Assembly (NCBI GenBank): GCA_041390625.1
Contig: JAWKPM010000003.1
Span: 62,001 to 126,000, forward strand
Source: RBC038 sp041390625
Lineage (GTDB): Bacteria; Chloroflexota; Dehalococcoidia; UBA2979
DNA length: 64,000 nucleotides
Direction: 5' to 3'
The notes under the pieces were generated by a model. The model searched no databases and was not told where the DNA came from. It saw nothing but the letters and a program-made list of their open reading frames with translations. A program made the position numbers and the translations under genes. This document shows positions 1 to 9,257 of this stretch, in pieces; within the stretch, counting starts at the first letter, position 1; each line of letters begins with the position of its first letter.

Positions 1-1
1 G

Positions 2-214
2 GCGGCGAAGAGCGCGCTGCTACGCGAGGGCTACGACCCGAACTTCGGTGCTCGCCCGATGCGGCGCGTCATCGAGCGCCGGGTGGAGAACGAGCTGGCG
101 AGGCGCGTGCTGGCCGGCGAGGTGAGCGACGGCGACACCGTCGAGGTCGATGTGACCTCGGACGGTGGGTACTCGTTCACGACGGTCGGGACGCGGGAGC
201 AGGTCGCCGTGTGA
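2..214 (+). CDS. ClpB/ClpC-type AAA+ ATPase, C-terminal end (partial)
   Basis: Only the last 70 codons are inside the window; the gene runs off the left edge. The residues YDPNFGARPMRRVIERR are the typical C-terminal small D2 subdomain of class I Clp/Hsp100 unfoldases, which form hexameric rings that unfold or disaggregate proteins. The segment ends in a short beta-rich tail and a TGA stop. ClpC (which feeds ClpP) and ClpB (the disaggregase) cannot be told apart from this fragment. A strong hairpin terminator follows 26 bases after the stop, so this is the last gene of its transcript. Confidence 0.85.
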   Translation, partial: AAKSALLREGYDPNFGARPMRRVIERRVENELARRVLAGEVSDGDTVEVDVTSDGGYSFTTVGTREQVAV

Positions 215-240
215 GATCTGGCTCGAACAAGTGAGATTCG

Positions 241-271
241 GAGAGAGGCCCCTCGACGAGGGGCCTCTCTC
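241..271. terminator. Rho-independent-like hairpin after Clp gene
   Basis: A perfect 14-bp stem, GAGAGAGGCCCCTC, pairs with its complement across a 3-base loop. There is no clear T-tract, which is common for the high-GC terminators in this window. It closes the Clp transcript. Confidence 0.8.
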
Positions 272-415
272 ATGCCACTCGATGGGCGTCGCACGCTGAG
301 AACAGCTCATTCCTGCTTTCTGCGTCCGTAGACAGCGTGCACAATCAACATGTATGTGTTTCACCCTATCGAGCCGCGGTTCAGGAATCGCAGCAGCCGG
401 AAAGGTGCGGCCCCC

Positions 416-733
416 ATGCTTGTGATGCAGACCTTCGAGCGACGAGATCATGCGGACAGAAACGAGATGGCTCTCGCGGCCTTGCAGCTTTGTCGCGTCC
501 AACGGGCCCGAAGCAACGTCTCGAGTGCCAAGTTCTACTGGCCCAGTTGGGACAGCATCGCGGTGCTGGTCGAGTGCTCCTCGTTCGAAATGGACGAGCA
601 GCCCAACCCCGACCTGGCGAAGGCCGGGTCCGGCCTGGCGAATCTCGCTCGCATGACGGACTTCAAGATCATGGCCGAGGCGGGCGTTGGGCAGGAAGCC
701 TACGAAGTCGCAGGACGTCCGAGCGGTACCTAG
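416..733 (+). CDS. Hypothetical protein, about 105 aa, dimeric-barrel-like
   Basis: I do not recognise the family with certainty. The protein is soluble, has no signal peptide, and contains the string SSAKFYWPSWDSIAVLVE followed by a helical C-terminus ending QEAYEVAGR. This alternation resembles small ferredoxin-like alpha/beta barrel proteins, but that is inference. I chose the ATG at 416, preceded by a weak GGAAAGG; an upstream in-frame ATG at 350 would add 22 poorly structured residues. The gene stands alone between the Clp terminator and a convergent acetyltransferase gene. Confidence 0.55.
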   Translation: MLVMQTFERRDHADRNEMALAALQLCRVQRARSNVSSAKFYWPSWDSIAVLVECSSFEMDEQPNPDLAKAGSGLANLARMTDFKIMAEAGVGQEAYEVAGRPSGT

Positions 734-767
734 GCACCGGGACGGGTTCGTGAAGGCGAGGGGGCCG

Positions 768-1493
<726 letters not shown>

Positions 1494-1522
1494 GGTGGTC
1501 TCCGTTCGTGAGTGAGGTGCCG

Positions 1523-2761
1523 TCAGTCCTCGACGGCGGCGGGCTCGGCGGCGGCATCGCGCGCTGCGGCGTCGAGCCTCGATTGGCCGGGCCACGGCTC
1601 GCGATCGGCCTTCCGCCAGAGGAAGAAGGCGGGGCCGGCGACGACACCCGTGGCAACCGCGAGGGAGAGGAACGCAAGTCGGATCGAGCCCTCGGCGAGG
1701 GCGCCGGCGATGGGGCTGCCGATCGACATGACGACCGAGCTCGAGAAGCGGCGTAGCGCGAGGATCGTGGCGCGCGTGTCGGACGTGGTGCGTCGATTGA
1801 GGTAGTCGGCGACGAGGGGCTGCCTCGCGAAGCCGAGCACGCTGATGAGGCCGATGGCGACGACCATCAGCACGTGGTCGATCGCGGCGAGGGCAAGCAG
1901 CAGCACGATCGGCACGACGACGAGGCCTCCGAACGCGCGCTGGAAGCCGAGGGCGCGCTCGACGACGTAGGCCCACATCGACGCACCGGCGGCGCCGAGG
2001 CGGAACGGGACGAGGATGAGGCCGAAGTAGGCGACGGGGACGTCGTGCCGGCTGAGGAAGGGCTGCATCAGGATCACGTTCGCGGCGGCGGCGAACGCGA
2101 GGCCGAAAGTGATGATCACGAGGTAGCGGATGGCGCGGTCGTGCTTGAGGACGCGACCGCCCTCGGCGACGGTGCGCCAGTAGGTCATGCCGCCGATGGC
2201 CTGGGTCCTCGGCGGCTCGCGCAGCAGCAGGACGATCGCGAGCGCCGCCGAGTAGGAGATGCCGCTGATCGCGACGGGGACCTGGAGCGAGCTGGCGCCG
2301 GCGATCGGGGCGCCGATGAGCCCGCCGAGCATGAAGCCCGCACTCATCAGCGCGGTGTAGCGACCGAAGAGCCTCGAGAAGTCGGCCTCGCGGCCACCGG
2401 AGCCGAGGGCGTCGTAGAGGTAGGCGCTCGCCGCGGGATCGCGCATCGTGCCGCCGCCGGCCCAGAGCAGGTACGACAGCAGGAGCATCGGGAAGTTGCC
2501 GGCAAAGGCGAACAGCGAGAGCCCGACGCCCTCGATGAGGGTGCCGATGGCGAGCGCGCGCCTGCGGCCGAAGCGGTCGGCGAAGGCGCCGGCCGGCACG
2601 ACGCCGAAGACGTTCACGGCCTGGAAGAACGTCTCGAGCAGGCCGACGAGGAAGAGCGAGATGCCTCGGAAGTCGGTGAGGTAGACGACCCAGATCGCGA
2701 GCCAGAACTGGAACGAGACGGTGAAGGCGTACGCCATGAGCCACCGCACGTTGCGGTTCAC
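1523..2761 (-). CDS. MFS transporter
   Basis: About 412 residues with 12 predicted membrane segments. The MFS motif A loop between helices 2 and 3 is visible as GAFADRFGRRRALAIG, and a central cytoplasmic loop separates the two six-helix halves. Efflux of a drug or metabolite is the usual role for such proteins, but the substrate is unknown. The chosen start is GTG at 2761, giving MNRNVRWLMAYAF just before helix 1; no strong Shine-Dalgarno sequence is visible. It heads a possible two-gene unit with the GNAT gene downstream. Confidence 0.85.
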   Translation of the reverse strand: MNRNVRWLMAYAFTVSFQFWLAIWVVYLTDFRGISLFLVGLLETFFQAVNVFGVVPAGAFADRFGRRRALAIGTLIEGVGLSLFAFAGNFPMLLLSYLLWAGGGTMRDPAASAYLYDALGSGGREADFSRLFGRYTALMSAGFMLGGLIGAPIAGASSLQVPVAISGISYSAALAIVLLLREPPRTQAIGGMTYWRTVAEGGRVLKHDRAIRYLVIITFGLAFAAAANVILMQPFLSRHDVPVAYFGLILVPFRLGAAGASMWAYVVERALGFQRAFGGLVVVPIVLLLALAAIDHVLMVVAIGLISVLGFARQPLVADYLNRRTTSDTRATILALRRFSSSVVMSIGSPIAGALAEGSIRLAFLSLAVATGVVAGPAFFLWRKADREPWPGQSRLDAAARDAAAEPAAVED

Positions 2762-2956
2762 GTTGAAGGCCGTGGGCGACGCAGCGATGGTGATGGTCGT
2801 GCTCGCTCTTGCACCTCGATGGCCGGGGCAGGGCGTCGAGGGTCGGACAGCGTAGCGCTGGATGGTGGGGGTGGAAGGGGTCTCGCTGCTACATTGGCAG
2901 GGAGGGAACTGACGGCGGGTCGCTGCGTGCGGCCCGCGGCGACGGAGGAGATGCGC

Positions 2957-3577
2957 GTGGCCTCGGGTGGAAGCGCCTCGGGTGGAGGCGGGCGACGGCG
3001 GCGTGGTTCGGGGGCGGGAGGACCGCGCCCGACACAGCCGGCGTGGCGTCAGCGCATCGATTCGTTCGGTGGGCTCTCGATGCTCGCGGTCGGCGTGGCG
3101 CTGATCGCGTTCGTCGGCGTGATCGTGTGGCAGAACCGGCCGGTGAGCCCCTCGTCGGACCCGTTGCTGGGCGAGGCGATGGAGTTCGGCACCGTCGAGC
3201 ACGTCGACAGCGAGGCGCAGCTCATCATCCCGGAGGGCGAGCCTCCCACCGGCGGGCCCCACTTCGATCAGCCGCTGCGTGCCGGGATCTACGACAGCCC
3301 GGTGCCGGACGGAAACGCGATCCACTCGCTCGAGCACGGCATGGTCTGGATCTCGTACAGCCCTGATCTCGTCTCGGAGGCGGACCTCGAGGAGTTGCGC
3401 AACATCGCGGACGACCACGGCGGGGACACGATCCTCTCGCCTCGGCCGCTGAACACGCTGCCGATCGCGGTGGTCTCCTGGGGGCGCATCCTGCGCCTCG
3501 ATGCCCTCGACACCTCGGCGATCGAGGACTTCATCGACGTGAACACGAACCGTTCGCCGGAGCCGGGCGTCCGCTAG
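2957..3577 (+). CDS. DUF3105 membrane-anchored protein
   Basis: A basic Gly/Arg-rich N-terminus is followed by one membrane helix (about residues 40-60, SMLAVGVALIAFVGVIVW), then an extracytoplasmic domain with GGPHFDQPLRAGIYD and the hallmark HSLEHGMVWISY of DUF3105. The family function is not established. The GTG at 2957 is preferred because GGAGGAG sits six bases upstream; the ATG at 2951 would abut that site. It stands directly before DsbA-like and VKOR genes on the same strand, and its N-terminal layout closely resembles the DsbA-like protein, so a joint role in exported thiol chemistry is inferred. Confidence 0.85.
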   Translation: MASGGSASGGGGRRRRGSGAGGPRPTQPAWRQRIDSFGGLSMLAVGVALIAFVGVIVWQNRPVSPSSDPLLGEAMEFGTVEHVDSEAQLIIPEGEPPTGGPHFDQPLRAGIYDSPVPDGNAIHSLEHGMVWISYSPDLVSEADLEELRNIADDHGGDTILSPRPLNTLPIAVVSWGRILRLDALDTSAIEDFIDVNTNRSPEPGVR

Positions 3578-3682
3578 TTCGAGGTCGATGGTCCGTGGGT
3601 CTCAGCGCCACCTCGCGGTAGCATCGAAGGCTGTGCGCGACGCCTCGAGACGGGGCGTCGACGGCGGGCGAGCGAGGCAAGC

Positions 3683-4483
3683 ATGAGCAATGACCGACGG
3701 CGACGGCGTGCGGAGCGCGCCTCCAACCGGACGCGGCCGACGAGCCCCGTCCAGCGGCGGGCGCCCGCCTCGCGGGGCGGCCTGCGCGGCACAATCGACT
3801 CCTTCGGCGGGCCGGTGACGGTGGGCGCGATCGGCCTCGCGCTGGTGTTCGTCATCGGGCTGGTGTTCCTCAACCGGCCGGGCTCGTCCATCGACAACAC
3901 GCCCTTCGAGCCGAAGGAGCGAGCGCAGGTCGACGCGAAGACGTGGGGCGACCCGCTGGCGCCGGTGCGCATCGTGATGTTCGAGGACTTCCAGTGCCCG
4001 GTATGCCGCCGCTTCACGGAGGAGCTGGAGCCGCAGCTCGCGTCCGAGTTCATCGAGACGGGCCGTGTCGTGGTCGAGTACCACCACATGGCGTTCCTCG
4101 GGGCGGAGTCGGTCGCGGCGGCGAGCGCCTCGGAATGCGCGAACGAGCAGGGCGCGTTCTGGCCGTACCACGACATTCTGTTCCTGCGGCAAGGCGCGGA
4201 GAACGCCGGGGTGTTCAGCACGAGCAACCTGAAGACATTCGCGGAGCAGATGGCGGCGGCGATCCCGGACCTCGGGTGGGACCAGGCGGCCTTCGATGCC
4301 TGCGTCGACGGCGGACAGACGACGGCGATCGTCGAGGCCGAGACGGGTGAGGCGCGGACGGCGGGCGTGAGCTCGACGCCGAGCTTCCTCGTGAACGGCG
4401 AGGCGATCGTGGGGCTGCCGACGTACGACTCGCTGCGCTCGACGATCGAGCGGGTGGAAGCGGCCGCGAGCGGCGGGAGCTAG
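3683..4483 (+). CDS. DsbA-like exported thiol-disulfide oxidoreductase
   Basis: A 266-residue protein with an N-terminal basic tail, one membrane helix (about residues 40-60) and an extracytoplasmic thioredoxin-fold domain of the Thioredoxin_4/BdbD type. The active site is FEDFQCPVCRRF (CPVC), followed by a helical insertion and the cis-Pro loop SSTPSFLVNG. It should introduce disulfides into secreted proteins. The gene is followed 8 bases later by a VKOR gene, its expected re-oxidising partner, giving a complete electron path to the quinone pool. The window encodes several exported proteins with paired cysteines that could be clients. Confidence 0.92.
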   Translation: MSNDRRRRRAERASNRTRPTSPVQRRAPASRGGLRGTIDSFGGPVTVGAIGLALVFVIGLVFLNRPGSSIDNTPFEPKERAQVDAKTWGDPLAPVRIVMFEDFQCPVCRRFTEELEPQLASEFIETGRVVVEYHHMAFLGAESVAAASASECANEQGAFWPYHDILFLRQGAENAGVFSTSNLKTFAEQMAAAIPDLGWDQAAFDACVDGGQTTAIVEAETGEARTAGVSSTPSFLVNGEAIVGLPTYDSLRSTIERVEAAASGGS

Positions 4484-4490
4484 CCAGTCG

Positions 4491-4955
4491 ATGGCGAGCC
4501 TCGGACGGTGGCGTCTGGACGCGATGCTGCTCCTCGCGGTCGTCGGGGTCGGCGTGGCGGCCTACCTGACGAAGGTCGGCTTCGACCCCGAGCGGGCGAT
4601 CTCGTGCGGGCCGCTGGGCGACTGCCACACGGTGCAGAACTCGCAGTACGCGGATGTGGCCGGGGTGCCGGTCGCGCTGCTGGGCCTCGGGATGTACGTG
4701 GCGCTGCTGGGACTGCTGGCGGCGCGGCGGTGGGGGCCGTGGGCCTCGATGGCGCCCTCGTGGGTGCCGACGGCGGTCTTCGCGATCGCGCTGGCGGGCA
4801 CGCTGTACTCGGCGTACCTCACGTACCTCGAACTGTGGGTGATCGATGCGATCTGCGCGTGGTGCGTGGCCTCGGCGCTGATCATCACGGCGATGTTCGT
4901 GCTGGCACTGCCGGACGCGCGATCGGCTGGCCGCAGCACGGCCGGCACCGTATGA
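4491..4955 (+). CDS. Vitamin K epoxide reductase (VKOR) family protein
   Basis: About 154 residues with four or five membrane helices. It carries the loop cysteine pair CGPLGDC and the membrane-embedded redox centre CAWC, both diagnostic of bacterial VKOR. The enzyme takes electrons from DsbA and passes them to quinone. Most homologues are of this size, and no thioredoxin domain is fused here because DsbA is the separate upstream gene. Translation probably couples to dsbA, since only 7 bases separate the stop and start. Confidence 0.93.
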   Translation: MASLGRWRLDAMLLLAVVGVGVAAYLTKVGFDPERAISCGPLGDCHTVQNSQYADVAGVPVALLGLGMYVALLGLLAARRWGPWASMAPSWVPTAVFAIALAGTLYSAYLTYLELWVIDAICAWCVASALIITAMFVLALPDARSAGRSTAGTV

Positions 4956-4983
4956 TTCGGCGGCGCAGGGGAGGCTGTAGGCG

Positions 4984-5307
4984 ATGACGACGCAGGCAGC
5001 GATTCAGCAAGAGGTCGAGGTCACCTTCGACGATCTGGCCGTCCTCTCCGAGGGCGCCACGAACGTCTTCCTGCTGAACTGGAACCTCGAAGAGACGACG
5101 CCGCCGTACTACGTGCTGGTCGACGGGCGCGAGTTCGCGTTCACGGGAGCGACGCTCCTGATCCGGGGCCACAGCGCCGCGCTGACGCGCACGGTCGCCG
5201 AGCACGAGGCCGAAGGTCGCCTGGTGCTGCTGGTCGAGCGCGCCGGCCGCTTCATGATCTACGCGCACGACCCGAACGCGACGGATGAGGACGAAGCGGA
5301 GGAGTAG
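4984..5307 (+). CDS. Hypothetical small acidic protein
   Basis: A 107-residue soluble protein that I do not recognise. It has no cysteines, signal peptide or membrane segment. The middle is beta-rich (TPPYYVLVDGREFAFTG), and the tail is acidic (DPNATDEDEAEE). It follows the VKOR gene after 28 bases with GGAGG upstream of the ATG, so it may be the last gene of the disulfide operon; an intrinsic terminator follows. Its function is unknown. Confidence 0.75.
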   Translation: MTTQAAIQQEVEVTFDDLAVLSEGATNVFLLNWNLEETTPPYYVLVDGREFAFTGATLLIRGHSAALTRTVAEHEAEGRLVLLVERAGRFMIYAHDPNATDEDEAEE

Positions 5308-5335
5308 CCCCCGCGGTTCGTCGACGTACCTGGTG

Positions 5336-5355
5336 AGCCCGCCCCCCGGCGGGCT
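5336..5355 (+). terminator. Intrinsic terminator after the DsbA-VKOR operon
   Basis: The stem AGCCCGCC pairs with GGCGGGCT across a CCCC loop, followed by TCTTGTTG. It ends the 2957-5307 transcription unit. Confidence 0.85.
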
Positions 5356-5488
5356 TCTTGTTGCGTCGCTTTGCGTCGTTTGCCTCGATGTCTCCTCGAT
5401 GTCGCATGTGCGTCACGACACCGAGGGGCGCGATACTGTCCGGTGCGACGTTTTCGGCGACCCTCGACGACCACTCGGCGACCGTTCG

Positions 5489-6730
5489 ATGACGCAGGAG
5501 CGGGCATTGGCACGAGACCGACGCCTCGAGACCGGGCTCCTCGGCGAGCTGGGTGGGCTCTCGTACCTGCTCGCGCTCGTATCGGTGCACCTGTTCTTCG
5601 CCTCGTACGCGATGTCGATCGTGGCGGTGCCGCAGTCGATCTCGGACCAGCCGGACTGGCTCGTGGGCCTCGTGGTCGGCGCCCTCGGCATCGCGGGGAT
5701 GGTGACGCGGCCGCTGGTGGGGGTGTGGGTCGACTCGGGCAATCGGCAGCGCTGGCTGAGGCTGGGGGCGACGGGGACGGTCATCGCCTTCGTGGGGTAC
5801 GCGATCAGCCCGACGCCGTGGGTCACGATCGGGTTTCGATTCATCCACGGCATTGCGATGGGGCTGTTCACGACGGCGCTGCTCGCGGTCGTCTCGGGGA
5901 TGCTGGCCGAGCGTCGACGCGGCCTCGGGATGGGCGTGTATCAGTCTGTGAACGCGGGGGCGCAGATGTACGCCTCGCCGCTGGCGGTGGGCATCGCGGC
6001 GGCGGTGTCGTTCGAGGTGGCGTTCCTCGTCGGCGCGGCGTTCGCCACGGGGGCGCTGGTCTTCGGCCTCACGGTGCGGGACCCCGACGCGGAGACGGTC
6101 GGGCGCGTTCGGAAGCCGTGGCGGGAGCGCTCGTGGATCTCGAGACCGGCGTTGATGCCGGCGCTCGTGTTCCTCTCGGTGACGACCACGGTCGGCGCTG
6201 TGCAGGCGTTCCTCCCGCTGTTCGCCGAGGAGCGCGACCTGGGGAACGTCGGGCTGTTCTACACGGTGTGGGGGCTCGCGCTGCTCGTGTTCCGGGCGGG
6301 CGGCGGCGGGCTCTCGGATCGCTTCGGGCGGGCGCAGGTGGTGCTGCCCTCGCTGGTGCTGGTCTCGATCTCGCTCTTCCTTCTCGCGAACACGCACTCG
6401 CAGGCGATGCTGCTGGCGACGGCGGTCCTGTACGGCTCGGCGTTCGCGGCGGTGCAGGTGACCGTGGTGGCGCTGGTCGTCGACCGCGCGCCGGTGGAGG
6501 GTCGAGGGGCGGGGGCGGCGACGTACACGATGGCGTGGGACGTGGGCGCGGTCCTGGGCGGGATCGTGCTGGGGCTGCTGATCGACCGTACCTCGTACGC
6601 GCTCGGGTTCGCGATCTGCGGACTGCTGCCACTCCTCGGGATCGTGCTCTATGCCTCGCGCATTGGACTGCGCCCTCAGCAGCAGTGGGCGATCGACTCG
6701 GTGGCGGCCGGGGACACGGGCGGTAGCTAG
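5489..6730 (+). CDS. MFS transporter
   Basis: About 413 residues with 12 membrane helices. The first half includes ITRPLVGVWVDSG-like loop residues (seen as MVTRPLVGVWVDSGNRQRW) and the second half has RAGGGGLSDRFGRAQVVLPS, the repeated MFS motif A. The substrate is unknown. The ATG at 5489 has no ribosome binding site, while a TTG at 5507 has AGGAG six bases upstream, so the true start may be 5507. The 9-mer TGTCGCATG at 5400-5408 upstream matches one arm of the htpX operator. The 3' end overlaps the convergent rimI-like gene by 4 bases. Confidence 0.85.
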   Translation: MTQERALARDRRLETGLLGELGGLSYLLALVSVHLFFASYAMSIVAVPQSISDQPDWLVGLVVGALGIAGMVTRPLVGVWVDSGNRQRWLRLGATGTVIAFVGYAISPTPWVTIGFRFIHGIAMGLFTTALLAVVSGMLAERRRGLGMGVYQSVNAGAQMYASPLAVGIAAAVSFEVAFLVGAAFATGALVFGLTVRDPDAETVGRVRKPWRERSWISRPALMPALVFLSVTTTVGAVQAFLPLFAEERDLGNVGLFYTVWGLALLVFRAGGGGLSDRFGRAQVVLPSLVLVSISLFLLANTHSQAMLLATAVLYGSAFAAVQVTVVALVVDRAPVEGRGAGAATYTMAWDVGAVLGGIVLGLLIDRTSYALGFAICGLLPLLGIVLYASRIGLRPQQQWAIDSVAAGDTGGS

Positions 6731-7389
6731 GCGGGGTCCTCGGCGGTGCTGGGGGCGACGACCCACTCCACGGCATCGAAGCGGGCGGCGTGGGCGGCAC
6801 GAATCGCCTCGAGGCGCTCGGTCATCGCGGGGGAGTCGAGATCGTCCGTCAGCATGATGATGGCGTCCTCGTTGTTGTTCTTGTAGTAGCCCCTCGAGCG
6901 GCCCTGCTCGCGGAAGCCGAAGCGCTCGTAGAGCGCGCGGGCGCGGGCGTTCGAGGGGCGGACCTCGAGGGCGACGTTGCGCAGCTCGGCCTCGATGCCG
7001 CGCTCGAAGGCATCGAGGAGCAGGCGCTGGCCGATGCCCTCGCCCTCGCGCGCGGGGTCCGTGGCGATCGTGACGATGTGCAGCTGATCGACGTGGAACC
7101 ACATGCCGCAGAAGCCGAGGAGGCGGCCTCGGGGCTGCTCCTTCGGCGGCGCGAGCCAGCGCATGGGCCATGAGGTGGGGCGGACCTCGAAGGCGGGCTC
7201 GAGCGGCTCTTCGGGCGCGAACTCGACGGCGACGATGTAGGTGGCGAAGGCGTTGCGGAGCTCGGCCTCGAAGGTGGTGGCGGGCCAGGCGTCGGCGTAC
7301 GCCCGCTTCTCGATCTCGCGGACGTTCGGCAGGTCGGCCTGCGTCATCTCGCGCAGGACGATGCGGCGTCGATCGGTGGTGACCGCCAT
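6727..7389 (-). CDS. rimI: RimI-like ribosomal-protein-alanine N-acetyltransferase
   Basis: A 220-residue GNAT protein with the acetyl-CoA motif ATDPAREGEGIGQRLLLDAF and the RimI-type segment LEVRPSNARARALYERFGF, then GYYKNNNEDAIIM. RimI acetylates the N-terminal alanine of ribosomal protein S18. Compared with short (150 aa) RimI proteins, it has an insertion of about 30 residues rich in Pro and Glu before the acetyl-CoA motif and a C-terminal extension of about 40 residues. The start is ATG 7389. The adjacent genes are not tRNA-modification genes, so RimI is chosen by motif alone. Confidence 0.8.
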   Translation of the reverse strand: MAVTTDRRRIVLREMTQADLPNVREIEKRAYADAWPATTFEAELRNAFATYIVAVEFAPEEPLEPAFEVRPTSWPMRWLAPPKEQPRGRLLGFCGMWFHVDQLHIVTIATDPAREGEGIGQRLLLDAFERGIEAELRNVALEVRPSNARARALYERFGFREQGRSRGYYKNNNEDAIIMLTDDLDSPAMTERLEAIRAAHAARFDAVEWVVAPSTAEDPA

Positions 7390-7528
7390 CTCGGCGGCAG
7401 TGTACCTCGGCGAGGCGTGGCCTCGTCTCTGTGAGCCAGGTGCGCCATTGGGTGCTCGGGGAAGCGCTCGTGTCGCTCCTACGTTCGAGGCACGCCTGCC
7501 GAGGACGCGACGATGAGGGGAGTGACGG

Positions 7529-8038
7529 ATGAGCGAGCAGGAGACGGGCCTCGGGACGGGGCTGGAGGACCTCGATGAGCGCGATGACCTTGATGAGGTC
7601 GAGGCGAGCGACCTCGTGGACGACGACGGGGAGGCGCTGCCGGAGGAGACGCTGGACGAGCTGGCGGCGGTGACGGAGGCCGAGGCGAGCGCCCTCGACG
7701 AGGCGCGCACAGGCCTCGAGGCGGAGCGGGCGCAGACGCGCGCGGCGCTCGGGCGGTACCGGGCGGCGGTGCTGGCGGCGGAGCCGGAGTTGCCGCCGGA
7801 CCTCGTGGTGGGGGAGACGCTCGAGGAGCTGGAGGCCTCGCTGACGGCGGCTCGCGCGGCAGTCGCCGGGGTGCGTGCGCGCCTCGAGGCGGAGTCGGAG
7901 GCTGTGAAATCGGGAGAGGAACCGGTGCGGGAGCGGGGGTTCCCGGCCGGAGCGCCGGCGCGGGGCGCGGCATCGACCGTCGGGATGTCGGCAGCGGAGA
8001 AGATCCGCACCGGCCTCGAGCAGCGGGCGCTGGGGTAG
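7529..8038 (+). CDS. Acidic coiled-coil protein, possible phage capsid scaffold
   Basis: A 169-residue protein with a very acidic N-terminus (DLDERDDLDEVEASDLVDDD), a long central Ala/Glu/Arg coiled coil (about residues 45-130) and a short basic helical C-terminus (SAAEKIRTGLEQRALG). That layout, length and charge pattern match phage scaffolding proteins, which fill the procapsid and bind the major capsid protein through a basic C-terminal helix. The next plus-strand structural gene is the capsid gene at 9258, with two cellular genes between. Scaffold is inference; a generic coiled-coil protein remains possible. RBS GGGGAG precedes the ATG. Confidence 0.5.
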   Translation: MSEQETGLGTGLEDLDERDDLDEVEASDLVDDDGEALPEETLDELAAVTEAEASALDEARTGLEAERAQTRAALGRYRAAVLAAEPELPPDLVVGETLEELEASLTAARAAVAGVRARLEAESEAVKSGEEPVRERGFPAGAPARGAASTVGMSAAEKIRTGLEQRALG

Positions 8039-8119
8039 CCGGAGGGCCGTGGCCTACACTCGTGCGCCCGGCTCGCGCATCGAGCGGCGGTCGGGCGCGC
8101 GAGGGATCGAGGGGCATCG

Positions 8120-8581
8120 ATGCACGGGGTGACGCCATTCCTCTGGTTCGACGACAACGCGGAGGAGGCGATTCGCTTCTACACCTCGATCTTCCCGGAC
8201 AGCGAAATCACCTCGGAGCAGCGTCAGGGCGAGGGCGGGCCGCTGTTCATGGCGACGCTGCGGCTGGCGGGTCAGGACCTGATGGTGCTGAACGGCGGGC
8301 CGCACTATCAGCTGAACCCGGCGTTCTCGCTGTTCGTGGCGTGCGAGGACCAGGCGGAGGTGGACCGCTACTGGGAGCTGCTGACCTCGAACGGTGGCGA
8401 GGAGTCGATGTGCGGCTGGCTCGTGGACCGCTTCGGGCTGTCGTGGCAGATCATCCCGGCGGACCTGGGGATGTACCTGGGTGACCCGGACCCGGAGCGG
8501 CGGCAGCGGGCGACGGACGCGATGCTGTCGATGCGAAAGATCGACATCGAGGCGATCAGGCGGGCCGCTGAGGGGAGCTAG
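8120..8581 (+). CDS. VOC family protein (PhnB-like)
   Basis: A 153-residue protein of the PhnB/glyoxalase-like VOC fold. Seen: the opening MHGVTPFLWFDDNAEEAIRF with YTSIFPDSEI, the repeat half ending GGPHYQLNPAFSLFVACED, and the family's C-terminal DRFGLSWQIIP. Members bind small molecules or metals, and many are annotated 3-demethylubiquinone methyltransferase-like without proof. The gene ends by overlapping the convergent lipoprotein gene by 4 bases. It interrupts the run of phage-like genes and looks like an ordinary host gene. Confidence 0.88.
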   Translation: MHGVTPFLWFDDNAEEAIRFYTSIFPDSEITSEQRQGEGGPLFMATLRLAGQDLMVLNGGPHYQLNPAFSLFVACEDQAEVDRYWELLTSNGGEESMCGWLVDRFGLSWQIIPADLGMYLGDPDPERRQRATDAMLSMRKIDIEAIRRAAEGS

Positions 8582-9102
8582 CTCTCCTCGAGGAGCATGA
8601 CCACGGTGAGGATGTCGTCGCCGCCGTGGACGGTGATCTCCCAGCAGCCAAGCGTCGGGAATCGGACAGACGCGGCCTGGAAGATCAGACCGTCGTAGCC
8701 CTCGATGATGTCGGCCTCGAGGGGCGAGGCGGCGGTGTCGAGGCGACGGCCCTCGATGACGATGTCGGCGTTGGGGTCGGCCCGGAAGACGCCGAACTTC
8801 GCGGCGGCGCCTTCGCCGAGCGGGCCGGCGTATTGCTGCGGTCCGACCAACGCCTTGCCGTCGATCGGGAGCACCACCCACAAGTCGCCGTTGCCATGTT
8901 GCGTCGGAAACGGGCGTTGTCCGGGCGGCGTTGAGGCATTCGGAATCGTGACCGGGCAATCGAAGGCGGCAGGGAGCGTGCTCGCTGCTGTGGCCTCGGG
9001 TGGCGGGTCGGGAGTCTGCTCGCGTTCGGCCTCGGTGCACGAGACTCCGACCGCAAGAGCACAGAGTGTCGATAGCGTGGCGAGCAACGACGTCGCGTTC
9101 AT
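8578..9102 (-). CDS. Predicted lipoprotein of unknown function
   Basis: A signal peptide with a lipobox (LCALAVGVSC, Cys about residue 21) predicts lipidation and outer-leaflet anchoring. The start MNATSLLATLS at 9102 is chosen because it puts a normal-length signal peptide at the N-terminus. The mature part is about 150 residues, beta-rich (GDLWVVLPIDGKALV and EITVHGGDDILTVVMLLEES), with two further cysteines (FDCPV and LGCWEI) that could form a disulfide. The family is not recognised; homologues with GDLWVVL-type strands are often called hypothetical lipoproteins. Confidence 0.75.
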   Translation of the reverse strand: MNATSLLATLSTLCALAVGVSCTEAEREQTPDPPPEATAASTLPAAFDCPVTIPNASTPPGQRPFPTQHGNGDLWVVLPIDGKALVGPQQYAGPLGEGAAAKFGVFRADPNADIVIEGRRLDTAASPLEADIIEGYDGLIFQAASVRFPTLGCWEITVHGGDDILTVVMLLEES

Positions 9103-9257
9103 CGGTGGATCATAGACGTGCATATCTGCGCGCTTGTCACTACCCGATTCTCCGCAATGTTCGGTCACAACTGAGTCGTCGTTTTCGGTGCCAAATCATC
9201 GTTCGGCCTCGGCAGGCCTCGACGTAACGTCGGTGGCGTGGTGCGGGAGGGGGAACG

